A stretch of DNA of 11,185 nucleotides, taken from the NCBI GenBank assembly GCA_030672605.1, contig DAOVGE010000052.1, positions 1-11,185 of the forward strand. Direction: 5' to 3'. Shown piece after piece: positions 6,194-11,185 of the stretch; position 1 is the first letter of the stretch; the number at the start of each line of letters is the position of its first letter. The stretch comes from Methanosarcinales archaeon. GTDB taxonomy: Archaea > Halobacteriota > Methanosarcinia > Methanosarcinales > Methanogasteraceae. A program made the translations under genes and the position numbers. The notes below the pieces were generated by a model that was given only the letters and a program-made list of their open reading frames with translations, did no database searches and was not told the origin of the DNA.

Positions 6194-7441
6194 TTAATCC
6201 TCCTGATCATCCCACCCTTCTGTAATCTTATGCACCCTGCACCCGATCCTGCCGTCTGTTACCCGTATCTGCAGATCGTCATCCATGGACACATCTCTGA
6301 TTGTGGTAACAACGGACCGGTCCGGAATCCTTTGAACGATGCTGTAGCCGCGCTGAAGATGGTTGAGCGGACTCAGCGCATGCAACGTCGCACCGAGCAT
6401 GGAGAGATCTTTTCTGCGCAGTTCCATCCGGTGCGCAACCGTTGTGTGCATCTGCCGGCTCAGTTCATCGATGTATTGCCGGAACTGATCGATCCGGTCT
6501 TTCGGGTGCACCACACCACGCTCCAGATCTCGTGTCCGGTTCCGACACGTTTCAATAGTTCTTCTGATCTCATAATCGAGTTTCTCCCGCAATCCCTCAA
6601 TCTGTTGCCGGAGCTGCTCCTGATCGGGAACCACGATCTCGGCAGCCGCTGACGGCGTCGGTGCGCGCAGATCAGCGACGAAATCGCAGATCGTGACATC
6701 GGTCTCGTGCCCGACAGCAGAGACGATCGGAATTCTCGATTCGAAGACCGCCCGGGCGACCTCCGGCTCATTGAATGCCCAGAGTTCCTCAATCGAGCCG
6801 CCACCTCTCGCAACGATCACAACATCGATTGGCTCTGCGAGGGATGATTGGTTCATCTGTCGTATCGCATGCGCAATCTCTGCTGCCGCACCCTCGCCCT
6901 GCACCCGTGTCGGTGCAAGCACGATTCTCACGGCAGGAAACCTCCGTCTGATGACATTCAATATATCATGCAGAACAGCGCCTGTGGGGGATGTGACAAT
7001 CCCGATAGTCTCCGGAAACGCGGGCAGCGGCTTCTTTCTAGCCTCATCAAAGAATCCCCTCCCGGCCAACTCCTTTTTCAGTTGCTCGAATGCCTGATAG
7101 AGCGCACCGACGCCGTCCGGCTGCATACCCCGAACCATCATCTGATACACCCCCCGGACCTCATACACCGTGATATCGCCGTTGCAGATCACACCGAGTC
7201 CGCGCTCCGGTCTGAATTTCAGTTGCGCATTCGCACTGCGGAACATGACACAGTTCAACTGACTATGCTCGTCTTTCAGAGTAAAATACATGTGTCCTGA
7301 CGTGTGATGCGTGAAATTGGAGATCTCGCCCCGAACAGAGATTCCGGAGAGTGTGGGATCGTCCTGAATTTTATGCTTGATCTGCCGCGTCAGTTCATGC
7401 ACCGTGTAGAGCATACAGGGATATGGTTGCCAGACTGGCAT
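6194..7441 (-). CDS. xseA: exodeoxyribonuclease VII large subunit
   Basis: XseA is the catalytic subunit of exonuclease VII. The 415-residue protein has an N-terminal OB-fold (about residues 12-110: VRGEISNFTHHTSGHMYFTLKD and on). The catalytic domain follows, with GIVTSPTGAVLHDILNV (147-163), VIVARGGGSIEELWAFNEPE (208-227) and SAVGHETDVTICDFVADLRAPTPSAAAE (241-268). D159, R212, H245 and D248 match residues needed in the E. coli enzyme (D155, R205, H238, D241). A long helical region and a C-terminal LQRGYS-type segment complete it. The start may be ATG 7441 or ATG 7414 (ten residues in); no Shine-Dalgarno sequence precedes either. A TTTATG about 27 nt before the second would suit a leaderless start. 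All catalytic residues are present, so it is probably active. Confidence 0.95.
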   Translation of the reverse strand: MPVWQPYPCMLYTVHELTRQIKHKIQDDPTLSGISVRGEISNFTHHTSGHMYFTLKDEHSQLNCVMFRSANAQLKFRPERGLGVICNGDITVYEVRGVYQMMVRGMQPDGVGALYQAFEQLKKELAGRGFFDEARKKPLPAFPETIGIVTSPTGAVLHDILNVIRRRFPAVRIVLAPTRVQGEGAAAEIAHAIRQMNQSSLAEPIDVVIVARGGGSIEELWAFNEPEVARAVFESRIPIVSAVGHETDVTICDFVADLRAPTPSAAAEIVVPDQEQLRQQIEGLREKLDYEIRRTIETCRNRTRDLERGVVHPKDRIDQFRQYIDELSRQMHTTVAHRMELRRKDLSMLGATLHALSPLNHLQRGYSIVQRIPDRSVVTTIRDVSMDDDLQIRVTDGRIGCRVHKITEGWDDQED

Positions 7442-7575
7442 AAATCTGTGCGAAGTGCCGGGTGAAAGTGAATGGTGGTGATGAGTGGTGAAAACGGCTA
7501 GTTCTGATGCTTTCGGTGGTCGCTAACGGTAGCTCCCTCGCGTATGCAAAAAAAACGCGGGCGCATCTCTCCCAA

Positions 7576-7652
7576 CTTTGCGTCTCTCTCGCCTGTGCGA
7601 CCTTGCGTTAGATCAGATGAACGCAAAGACGCGATGACGCAAGGACGCAAAG
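7576..7652. repeat. long imperfect hairpin of GACGCAAAG units
   Basis: The left arm at 7576-7609 (CTTTGCGTC...CCTTGCGTT) and the right arm at 7620-7652 (AACGCAAAGACGC...GACGCAAAG) are imperfect reverse complements around a 10-nt loop. The GACGCAAAG-type unit recurs at about 10-bp spacing. Such units are a familiar kind of dispersed intergenic repeat in many microbial genomes. It is distinct from the CCAC/GATT repeat family elsewhere in this window. Confidence 0.65.
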
Positions 7653-7730
7653 ATTGGAAACCACAGAATCCATTGGGGTCAGAAAAGTGAGTGGTGGGGT
7701 TGGGTTGTGAGATTGAGTGGTGAGTAACAG

Positions 7731-7740
7731 GTTTAATTAA
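7731..7740 (+). promoter_or_regulatory. possible box A for the tRNA-JAMM transcript
   Basis: GTTTAATTAA resembles an archaeal TATA box. It would start transcription near 7762, giving a short leader before the tRNA at 7787. No better candidate is seen closer to the tRNA. Confidence 0.3.
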
Positions 7741-7786
7741 GACCGGCACCGATTCATGTATGATTCATGTACATATCCATGGCAAG

Positions 7787-7861
7787 GGGCCCGTGGCTTA
7801 GCCAGGATATAGCGCCGGCCTTCTAAGCCGGACGTCTCGGGTTCGAATCCCGACGGGTCCG
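7787..7861 (+). tRNA. tRNA-Arg (anticodon TCT)
   Basis: A complete cloverleaf can be drawn. The acceptor arms are GGGCCCG with CGGGTCC (one G-T pair) plus discriminator G. The D arm is GGCTTAGCCAGGATATAGC. The anticodon stem CCGGC/GCCGG encloses the seven-base loop CTTCTAA, giving anticodon TCT at 34-36, which reads AGA. The T arm CGGGTTCGAATCCCG is canonical. CCA is not encoded and there is no intron. The next ATG starts only 5 nt after the tRNA's last base. Confidence 0.95.
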
Positions 7862-7866
7862 TAGAG

Positions 7867-8262
7867 ATGTCAATAAAGGAGATCAGGGGAATTGCACGCG
7901 ACACCCTCACATTCATACTCGAGGTGAGCAAATCCACAGCACCAAATGAATTTGCCGGGCTGTTGCGCGCAGAGGACGGGATCATAACCGAGGTCGTTGT
8001 GCTCCCCGGAACCGAGTCATCCGAGGTGAGCGCGGTGATGCACCTCTTCATGATGCCAACAATCTCGATTGCAGGCTCGGTGCACAGCCACCCGACACCG
8101 AATGTCAGACCATCACGCCACGATCTGGCATTGTTTGCGCGGACCGGAAACTGTCACATCATCGCCGGGTTTCCGTACGACGGGAAGAGCTGGAGATGTT
8201 ATACTGCCAATGGGTCGCGGAGAAACCTCCCTGTTCTGGACGTTGATTTTGAGGATGTGTAG
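7867..8262 (+). CDS. JAB1/MPN (JAMM) family metalloprotease
   Basis: The 131-residue protein carries a complete JAMM zinc-protease signature: E28 in NEFAGLL, then HSHP with H73 and H75, seven residues, S83, two residues and D86 (HxHx7SxxD). In archaea related stand-alone JAMM proteins remove ubiquitin-like SAMP modifiers or process sulfur-carrier proteins; the substrate here is unknown. The size is normal for the short archaeal type. The ATG lies 5 nt behind tRNA-Arg with no room for an independent promoter and no good Shine-Dalgarno sequence, so the message must arise from the tRNA transcript. Translation probably starts on a 5' end set by tRNA 3' processing (RNase Z), as on a leaderless mRNA. 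All catalytic residues are intact. Confidence 0.9.
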   Translation: MSIKEIRGIARDTLTFILEVSKSTAPNEFAGLLRAEDGIITEVVVLPGTESSEVSAVMHLFMMPTISIAGSVHSHPTPNVRPSRHDLALFARTGNCHIIAGFPYDGKSWRCYTANGSRRNLPVLDVDFEDV

Positions 8263-8312
8263 CGGCGCATCAGGAGGTAGGGATGCCCAAGTTTAGGATA
8301 TCCAAGCGGAAA

Positions 8313-8340
8313 CTATTTATTGCAGTATCTATTTGATACT
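8313..8340 (+). promoter_or_regulatory. ferredoxin promoter with adjacent dyad
   Basis: CTATTTAT at 8313-8320 resembles box A. Directly after it, AGTATC-TATTT-GATACT (8324-8340) is a perfect 6-bp inverted repeat covering the expected region just before the start site. A second small hairpin, GCTC-TT-GAGC, lies at 8361-8370 in the leader. The first dyad could be an operator. Confidence 0.4.
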
Positions 8341-8402
8341 CCTGTAGCATTATACCATTCGCTCTTGAGCGATCGTATAAACACTATCAAGAGGAGATAA
8401 AC

Positions 8403-8579
8403 ATGACAGTAAAAGTAAACGAAGAAGAATGTACGGGATGCGGAAGCTGCGTGGATGAATGCCCCGCAGAAGCAATCACCCTGAACGATGATGACATTGC
8501 AGTGATCGATCAGGACGAATGTACAGAATGCGGGAGCTGCGTGGAAGCCTGCCCCGCAGAAGCAATAACGATGGATTGA
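8403..8579 (+). CDS. 2[4Fe-4S] ferredoxin
   Basis: This 58-residue protein falls below usual ORF cut-offs. Cysteines C10, C13, C16 and C20, and C40, C43, C46 and C50, form two CxxCxxCxxxCP motifs, each binding one [4Fe-4S] cluster. It is a soluble low-potential electron carrier of the kind that serves oxidoreductases in methanogens and other anaerobes. The two halves are exactly 30 residues apart and nearly identical (ECTGCGSCVDECPAEAIT and ECTECGSCVEACPAEAIT); the matching DNA agrees at 46 of 54 bases. The ATG at 8403 has a good GAGGAG at 8391-8396. A promoter-like box and a T-rich terminator frame the gene, so it is a single-gene transcript. Confidence 0.95.
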   Translation: MTVKVNEEECTGCGSCVDECPAEAITLNDDDIAVIDQDECTECGSCVEACPAEAITMD

Positions 8580-8594
8580 CCAGATCGATCCATC

Positions 8595-8610
8595 ATTTTT
8601 TATTTTTTTA
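8595..8610 (+). terminator. T-rich archaeal terminator after ferredoxin
   Basis: Six T, one A and seven T (8596-8609) follow the ferredoxin stop by 16 nt. Archaeal RNA polymerase stops at such U-tracts without needing a hairpin. It separates the ferredoxin from asd. Confidence 0.7.
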
Positions 8611-8639
8611 ACATTTCATTTGTGGGAGGCTATGGTAGT

Positions 8640-9665
8640 ATGGAAACAGTAAATATTGGAGTGCTCGGCGCAACCGGCGCAGTTGGGCAGCGGTTCATCG
8701 AGGCACTCGCAGACCACCCGTGGTTTGAGCTGACAGCGCTTGCCGCATCAGAGCGGAGCGCTGGCAAACCGTACGCACACGCTGCCAACTGGAGGCTCGC
8801 ATCCGCACTTCCGGACGATATCGGAAAAGAGACAGTGGTCTCCATGAGACCGGAAGAGGTGGAAGCGGACATCGTCTTCTCGGCGCTTCCCGCCGATGTT
8901 GCGCAGACCGTTGAACCGGCATTCGCCCGCGCAGGCGTGATTGTTGCAAGCAACGCATCGGCATTCAGGCAGGAGCCGGATGTGCCGCTGATAATCCCCG
9001 AGGTTAATTCGGATCATCTCGGACTGCTCGAGATCCAGCGGGAGAAGCGGAACTGGGACGGTGCAATCGTGACCAACCCGAACTGCTCGGTAATCATGCT
9101 CGCGGTTTCCTTGAAGCCGCTCGTTCAGTTCGGAATCGAAGATGTGAAAGTGGCGACGATGCAGGCAGTCTCCGGAGCGGGATACGACGGTATCTCATCG
9201 ATGGCGATTCTTGACAATATTATCCCATACATAGGAAGTGAGGAGGAGAAGGTCGAAAACGAGGCGCAGAAACTGCTCGGCACATTCGATGGCAGTTCTA
9301 TTGTCAATGCGTCATTCGATGTCAGCGCAAGCTGCCACAGGGTGCCTGTTCTTGATGGCCACACCGAGGCGGTCTGGATCCAACTGGCAGACGACCCAAC
9401 TCCTGCAGAGGTTCGGGACGCATTCCTGAACTTTGATCCCGGACTCGATCTACCGACCGAACCCGAACATGTGATCATTGTTCACGACGAGCCTGACCGA
9501 CCGCAGCCGAGACTGGACCGGGACCGAGGAGGTGGTATGAGCGTCTCTGTCGGACGTATCAGGGAAGGAATCAGGTATATTGCGATGGGGCACAACACGG
9601 TTCGCGGTGCTGCCGGTGCATCGGTTCTGAATGCAGAGTTCATGCTGAGCCAGGGTCTGTTGTGA
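8640..9665 (+). CDS. asd: aspartate-semialdehyde dehydrogenase
   Basis: Asd reduces aspartyl-4-phosphate with NADPH to aspartate semialdehyde, at the branch to lysine, threonine, methionine and related products. The 341-residue protein has the NADP-binding GATGAVGQRF (residues 10-19), SNASAFR (104-110), the catalytic cysteine C149 in TNPNCSVI, SGAGYDG (178-184), the substrate arginine and catalytic histidine in CHRVPVLDGH (R234, H241), and the C-terminal GHNTVRGAAGASVLNAE. ATG 8640 is preferred over GTG 8622 because the GGGAGG at 8624-8629 lies inside the longer form, 10 nt before this ATG. The last 78 bases occur again, diverged, at 10173-10250, downstream of two small genes. The intact copy looks functional. 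Confidence 0.95.
   Translation: METVNIGVLGATGAVGQRFIEALADHPWFELTALAASERSAGKPYAHAANWRLASALPDDIGKETVVSMRPEEVEADIVFSALPADVAQTVEPAFARAGVIVASNASAFRQEPDVPLIIPEVNSDHLGLLEIQREKRNWDGAIVTNPNCSVIMLAVSLKPLVQFGIEDVKVATMQAVSGAGYDGISSMAILDNIIPYIGSEEEKVENEAQKLLGTFDGSSIVNASFDVSASCHRVPVLDGHTEAVWIQLADDPTPAEVRDAFLNFDPGLDLPTEPEHVIIVHDEPDRPQPRLDRDRGGGMSVSVGRIREGIRYIAMGHNTVRGAAGASVLNAEFMLSQGLL
9588..9665 (+). repeat. asd tail, copy A of a direct repeat
   Basis: The last 25 codons and stop of asd match 10173-10250 at 63 of 78 bases, with a 24-base identical core. The stop codons are in the same position. Copies A and B bracket the DUF4258/DUF2283 pair. Confidence 0.9.
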
Positions 9666-9689
9666 TTGGTCTATCGAACCTGCTCAATC

Positions 9690-9956
9690 ATGCGGATCAG
9701 ATTTACCAGGCATGCAACGTTCAAAATCGCCCTCATAAACGAGCATGGATTCCCCCTCACAGCCGGACAGGTTATAGATGCGATAAAGCACCCAGAATTC
9801 ACCACAGAAGAGAAGTTCGGTAGAATAGGCGCATACCGATCATTGGATAGGGCATATACGATAAGGGTCATATATGAAGATGATAGAAGTATTTTTACCG
9901 TGGTCACAGTAATGATAGTCAGGAGGATGAGATATGAAAGGCAACATCAGATATGA
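9690..9956 (+). CDS. DUF4258-like small protein, putative toxin
   Basis: The 88-residue basic protein starts MRIRFTRHATFKI, contains a central VIDAIKHPEF segment, a GRIGAYRSL turn, and ends with IRVIYEDDRSIFTVVTVMIVRRMRY. This order (RF..HA, helix, strand VVY, VVT.....R) fits the DUF4258 family, which has a RelE/BrnT-like layout and is linked to RNase toxins. I choose ATG 9690; a TTG at 9666, directly after the asd stop, is also possible. The stop overlaps the next gene by 23 nt. With DUF2283 it forms a pair seen repeatedly in archaea and cyanobacteria and often suspected to be toxin-antitoxin. No activity can be proved from sequence. The pair sits inside a duplicated asd tail, which suggests it is an insertion. 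Confidence 0.75.
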   Translation: MRIRFTRHATFKIALINEHGFPLTAGQVIDAIKHPEFTTEEKFGRIGAYRSLDRAYTIRVIYEDDRSIFTVVTVMIVRRMRYERQHQI

Positions 9957-10161
9957 TAGGGATGTGGACATCGCAATGATCATACTCTCTGATAAGAAAC
10001 TTGCTTATGAAACCGAGATGAACGACGTCATCGTTGGTTTTTCAGAGGATAATGAACCCATCTGGCTGGAGATCCTCGATGTGAGCAGTGGATTTCTGCC
10101 AAGACTCGCCGATGCTGTAAAACGCAGCTGTGCAGGTTCAGTAGAAGTCCCTGTTGTGTGA
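9934..10161 (+). CDS. DUF2283 family small protein, putative antitoxin
   Basis: The 75-residue protein has the DUF2283 pattern: IRYDRDVDIAMIIL at residues 5-18, a loop with YETEMND, then IVGFSEDNEPIWLEILDVS at 33-51. The family is a small beta-rich fold of unknown biochemistry. The ATG at 9934 overlaps the DUF4258 gene by 23 nt and has a perfect AGGAGG at 9921-9926, 7 nt upstream, inside that gene. Tight overlap of this kind suggests fixed ratios of the two products. The C-terminal 25 residues go beyond the usual family core. An antitoxin or partner role is inferred from pairing only. Confidence 0.78.
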   Translation: MKGNIRYDRDVDIAMIILSDKKLAYETEMNDVIVGFSEDNEPIWLEILDVSSGFLPRLADAVKRSCAGSVEVPVV

Positions 10162-10163
10162 TC

Positions 10164-10250
10164 CGTATTAGTGGGCGCAACACAGTCCGTGGTGCTGCCG
10201 GTGCATCGGTTCTGAACGCCGAGTTCATGCTCAAGTCCGGGCTACTGTGA
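10164..10250 (+). pseudogene. asd: orphan 3' fragment of a second, divergent asd
   Basis: In the frame ending TGA 10248-10250 the translation reads RISGRNTVRGAAGASVLNAE followed by FMLKSGLL, almost the same as the end of the intact asd. It has no start or upstream part. Of the 15 base differences from copy A over 78 bases, many are at silent third positions, which implies the fragment diverged while it was still part of a working gene. It therefore probably comes from a different asd lineage, not from a recent local copy. Confidence 0.85.
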
Positions 10251-10301
10251 TCGTTTTACTGAATTATTCGATTATACCAATCACCGGTACATGCTCAATA
10301 A

Positions 10302-10321
10302 CTTGTGGTAGGAACCACAAG
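10302..10321. repeat. perfect 8-bp hairpin
   Basis: CTTGTGGT (10302-10309) and ACCACAAG (10314-10321) pair perfectly around AGGA. The arm shares the CCACAAG word with the dispersed repeat 35 bases further on, so it may be the outer part of the same element. Confidence 0.7.
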
Positions 10322-10355
10322 ATTGCACAGTCTGCGAAGCAGCGGCGCAGCCATC

Positions 10356-10390
10356 TCCACAAGATTTCTATGTTAATCTTGTGTAATCTC
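10356..10390. repeat. dispersed repeat, copy 2
   Basis: This 35-base stretch matches the reverse complement of 4239-4273 at 32 of 35 positions (TCCACAAGATTTCT, TGTTAATCT and AATCTC are shared blocks). The rest of copy 1 is not conserved here. Confidence 0.8.
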
Positions 10391-10478
10391 GTCGTTTTGT
10401 ATGCGCGGATATCCACACAATATTGAGTAAGTACGAAAGCCCATCATAATCGAAGAGAATGTCAAAAGAGGATGAGAC

Positions 10479-10862
10479 ATGACATATCACGTACTGGTTG
10501 CCGACGACGAACCGAATATCTGCGAGTTGATGGATCTGTATCTTGGCGTGGCTTATGATGATATCAAGACGCACACAGTAGCAAATGGGAAGATTGCGGT
10601 CGAGATGTACGCGCAGCTCGCTTGCGAGGACATGGGACCCGATCTCGTGCTGATGGACATACGGATGCCTGTGATGGACGGCATCGAGGCTACCCGGAGA
10701 ATCATTGAGAGCGACCCCGATGCGAAGATATACATGGTGACTGCCTATTACGAGCCGGATCTGATCGAGGAAGCCATGAATGCGGGCGCAAAGGGTGTAA
10801 TCAACAAGATACGGGAGTTCAAGAAGATTGCGAAGACTGTGAGGGGACTGCTGGAATCCTGA
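10479..10862 (+). CDS. stand-alone response regulator receiver protein
   Basis: The 127-residue protein is a single receiver (REC) domain with no output domain. The acidic pair D9/D10, the phosphoacceptor D60 (in LVLMDIRMPVMDG), the switch threonine T88 (MVTAY) and the conserved lysine K110 (VINK) are all present. Phosphorylation by a histidine kinase would change its contacts with a partner, as in CheY-type proteins. No kinase lies in the window, so the partner is unknown. The ATG at 10479 follows AGAGGA at 10467-10472. It is probably cytoplasmic and active; chemotaxis is only one of several possible roles. Confidence 0.92.
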   Translation: MTYHVLVADDEPNICELMDLYLGVAYDDIKTHTVANGKIAVEMYAQLACEDMGPDLVLMDIRMPVMDGIEATRRIIESDPDAKIYMVTAYYEPDLIEEAMNAGAKGVINKIREFKKIAKTVRGLLES

Positions 10863-11185
10863 TACCGCCAGAGATGTACTTTGGACTTAGAACAGCCTCC
10901 CTCTTCTTTGTGCAACGATTGCTGAGAGCGCAATCGAGTTCACATCAATTGATCATGGAGAGTTCGTCGCCGGTTAGTATCTGCTTCAAATTAATTGACA
11001 ACCGAGGCACTACCTAAAAAATCGATGATTTTGATAAATATCGTAGATGTGGATGTTGCCTTAAATCAGCGTAATTTGTGTGAATCAGTGGCTGATAAGG
11101 GTTTTTAGCCACAGATTAACACCGATTTCACTGATTTTATCCACAAGTTATCGCACATGCGCATCAACATCTAACGCAAAGTATA
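10863..11185. other. gene-free end of the window
   Basis: No gene can be supported. One plus-strand frame from ATG 10873 runs 47 codons without a recognisable motif. AT-rich DNA follows around 10975-11050. An imperfect hairpin repeat occupies 11063-11137. Confidence 0.5.
11063..11137. repeat. dispersed imperfect-hairpin repeat, copy 3
   Basis: The arm AAATCAG...GTGGCT (11063-11093) and the arm AGCCACAG...CTGATTT (11107-11137) are reverse complements at 25 of 31 positions around a 13-nt loop. The GATTAACAC and GATTTCAC words are those of copy 1, so it belongs to the same class of element with a different exact sequence. Confidence 0.75.

Larger units (their letters stand above)
7442..7786. 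other. gene-free stretch between xseA and the tRNA
   Basis: No coding region is convincing here. The stretch holds GT-rich DNA at both edges (GTGAATGGTGGTGATGAGTGGTG near 7468 and similar GAGTGGTG motifs near 7690-7725), a small dyad CGCGT-N11-ACGCG around an A-run near 7540-7560, and a long imperfect hairpin at 7576-7652. An 11-bp tandem repeat GATTCATGTAT/GATTCATGTAC lies at 7751-7772, just before the tRNA. Confidence 0.6.
10251..10478. other. intergenic region with two repeat structures
   Basis: No gene is seen. A perfect 8-bp hairpin, CTTGTGGT-AGGA-ACCACAAG, lies at 10302-10321, and a copy of the dispersed repeat lies at 10356-10390. A short ATG frame at 10460 (seven codons, MSKEDET) ends in an ATGA overlap with the response-regulator start and is probably chance. 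Confidence 0.5.

Noticed and set aside
7787..7861. tRNA-Arg as an attachment site for an integrated element
   Set aside because: No repeat of the tRNA 3' end and no integrase is seen in the window.
10460..10482. Seven-codon frame MSKEDET overlapping the response-regulator start by ATGA
   Set aside because: It has no ribosome binding site of its own and is within chance expectation; coupling is possible but unsupported.
10873..11016. 47-codon plus-strand frame after the response regulator
   Set aside because: There is no recognisable motif or ribosome binding site, and the composition does not look coding.
11137..11145. TTATCCACA, identical to a bacterial DnaA box
   Set aside because: The window is archaeal, only one copy is present, and it falls at the edge of a CCAC-rich repeat that explains it.

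Overview
The window looks archaeal, most likely from a methane-metabolising euryarchaeote of the Methanomicrobia or ANME type. Direct evidence is a DNA topoisomerase VI A subunit, an archaeal-type aspartate-semialdehyde dehydrogenase, T-tract and TATA-type signals, and small JAMM, SEC-C and 2[4Fe-4S] ferredoxin genes. A cobalamin-binding radical SAM enzyme of a type common in methanogens points the same way. Exonuclease VII (xseA/xseB), a bacterial-type enzyme also found in some methanogens, is present. The exact lineage is inference.

Layout. Positions 1-316 are AT-rich leader DNA. Then come top6A and cobS, which abut with no gap. Two palindromes sharing a GGTCA half-site flank a TATA-like sequence at 2243-2295. 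They are followed by a lone MNT nucleotidyltransferase gene whose usual HEPN partner seems lost. A radical SAM gene lies on the minus strand (2799-4115), with its 3' end only about 30 bp past the MNT stop. A hairpin repeat and a dyad precede a SEC-C/TPR protein gene (4378-5430). Converging on it is a minus-strand run xseA, xseB and a Yip1-like membrane protein gene that appears frameshifted.

The gene-poor stretch 7442-7786 holds a long imperfect hairpin. A tRNA-Arg(TCT) follows, with a JAMM metalloprotease gene only 5 nt behind it, then a 58-residue ferredoxin too short for usual ORF cut-offs, a T-rich terminator, and asd.

The most unusual structure is at 9588-10250. A DUF4258/DUF2283 gene pair sits exactly between the end of the intact asd gene and a second, divergent copy of the last 25 asd codons plus stop. 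This is what would be left if a cassette entered the 3' end of asd and carried or restored the gene's tail. The window ends with a stand-alone response regulator and another hairpin repeat. Three intergenic sites (about 4223-4293, 10356-10390 and 11063-11137) belong to one family of imperfect-hairpin repeats, which suggests a repeat-rich genome.

Most genes are unrelated housekeeping or accessory functions. The functional groupings that can be supported are xseA-xseB (one enzyme), the DUF4258-DUF2283 overlapping pair, and tRNA-JAMM as a probable single transcript.
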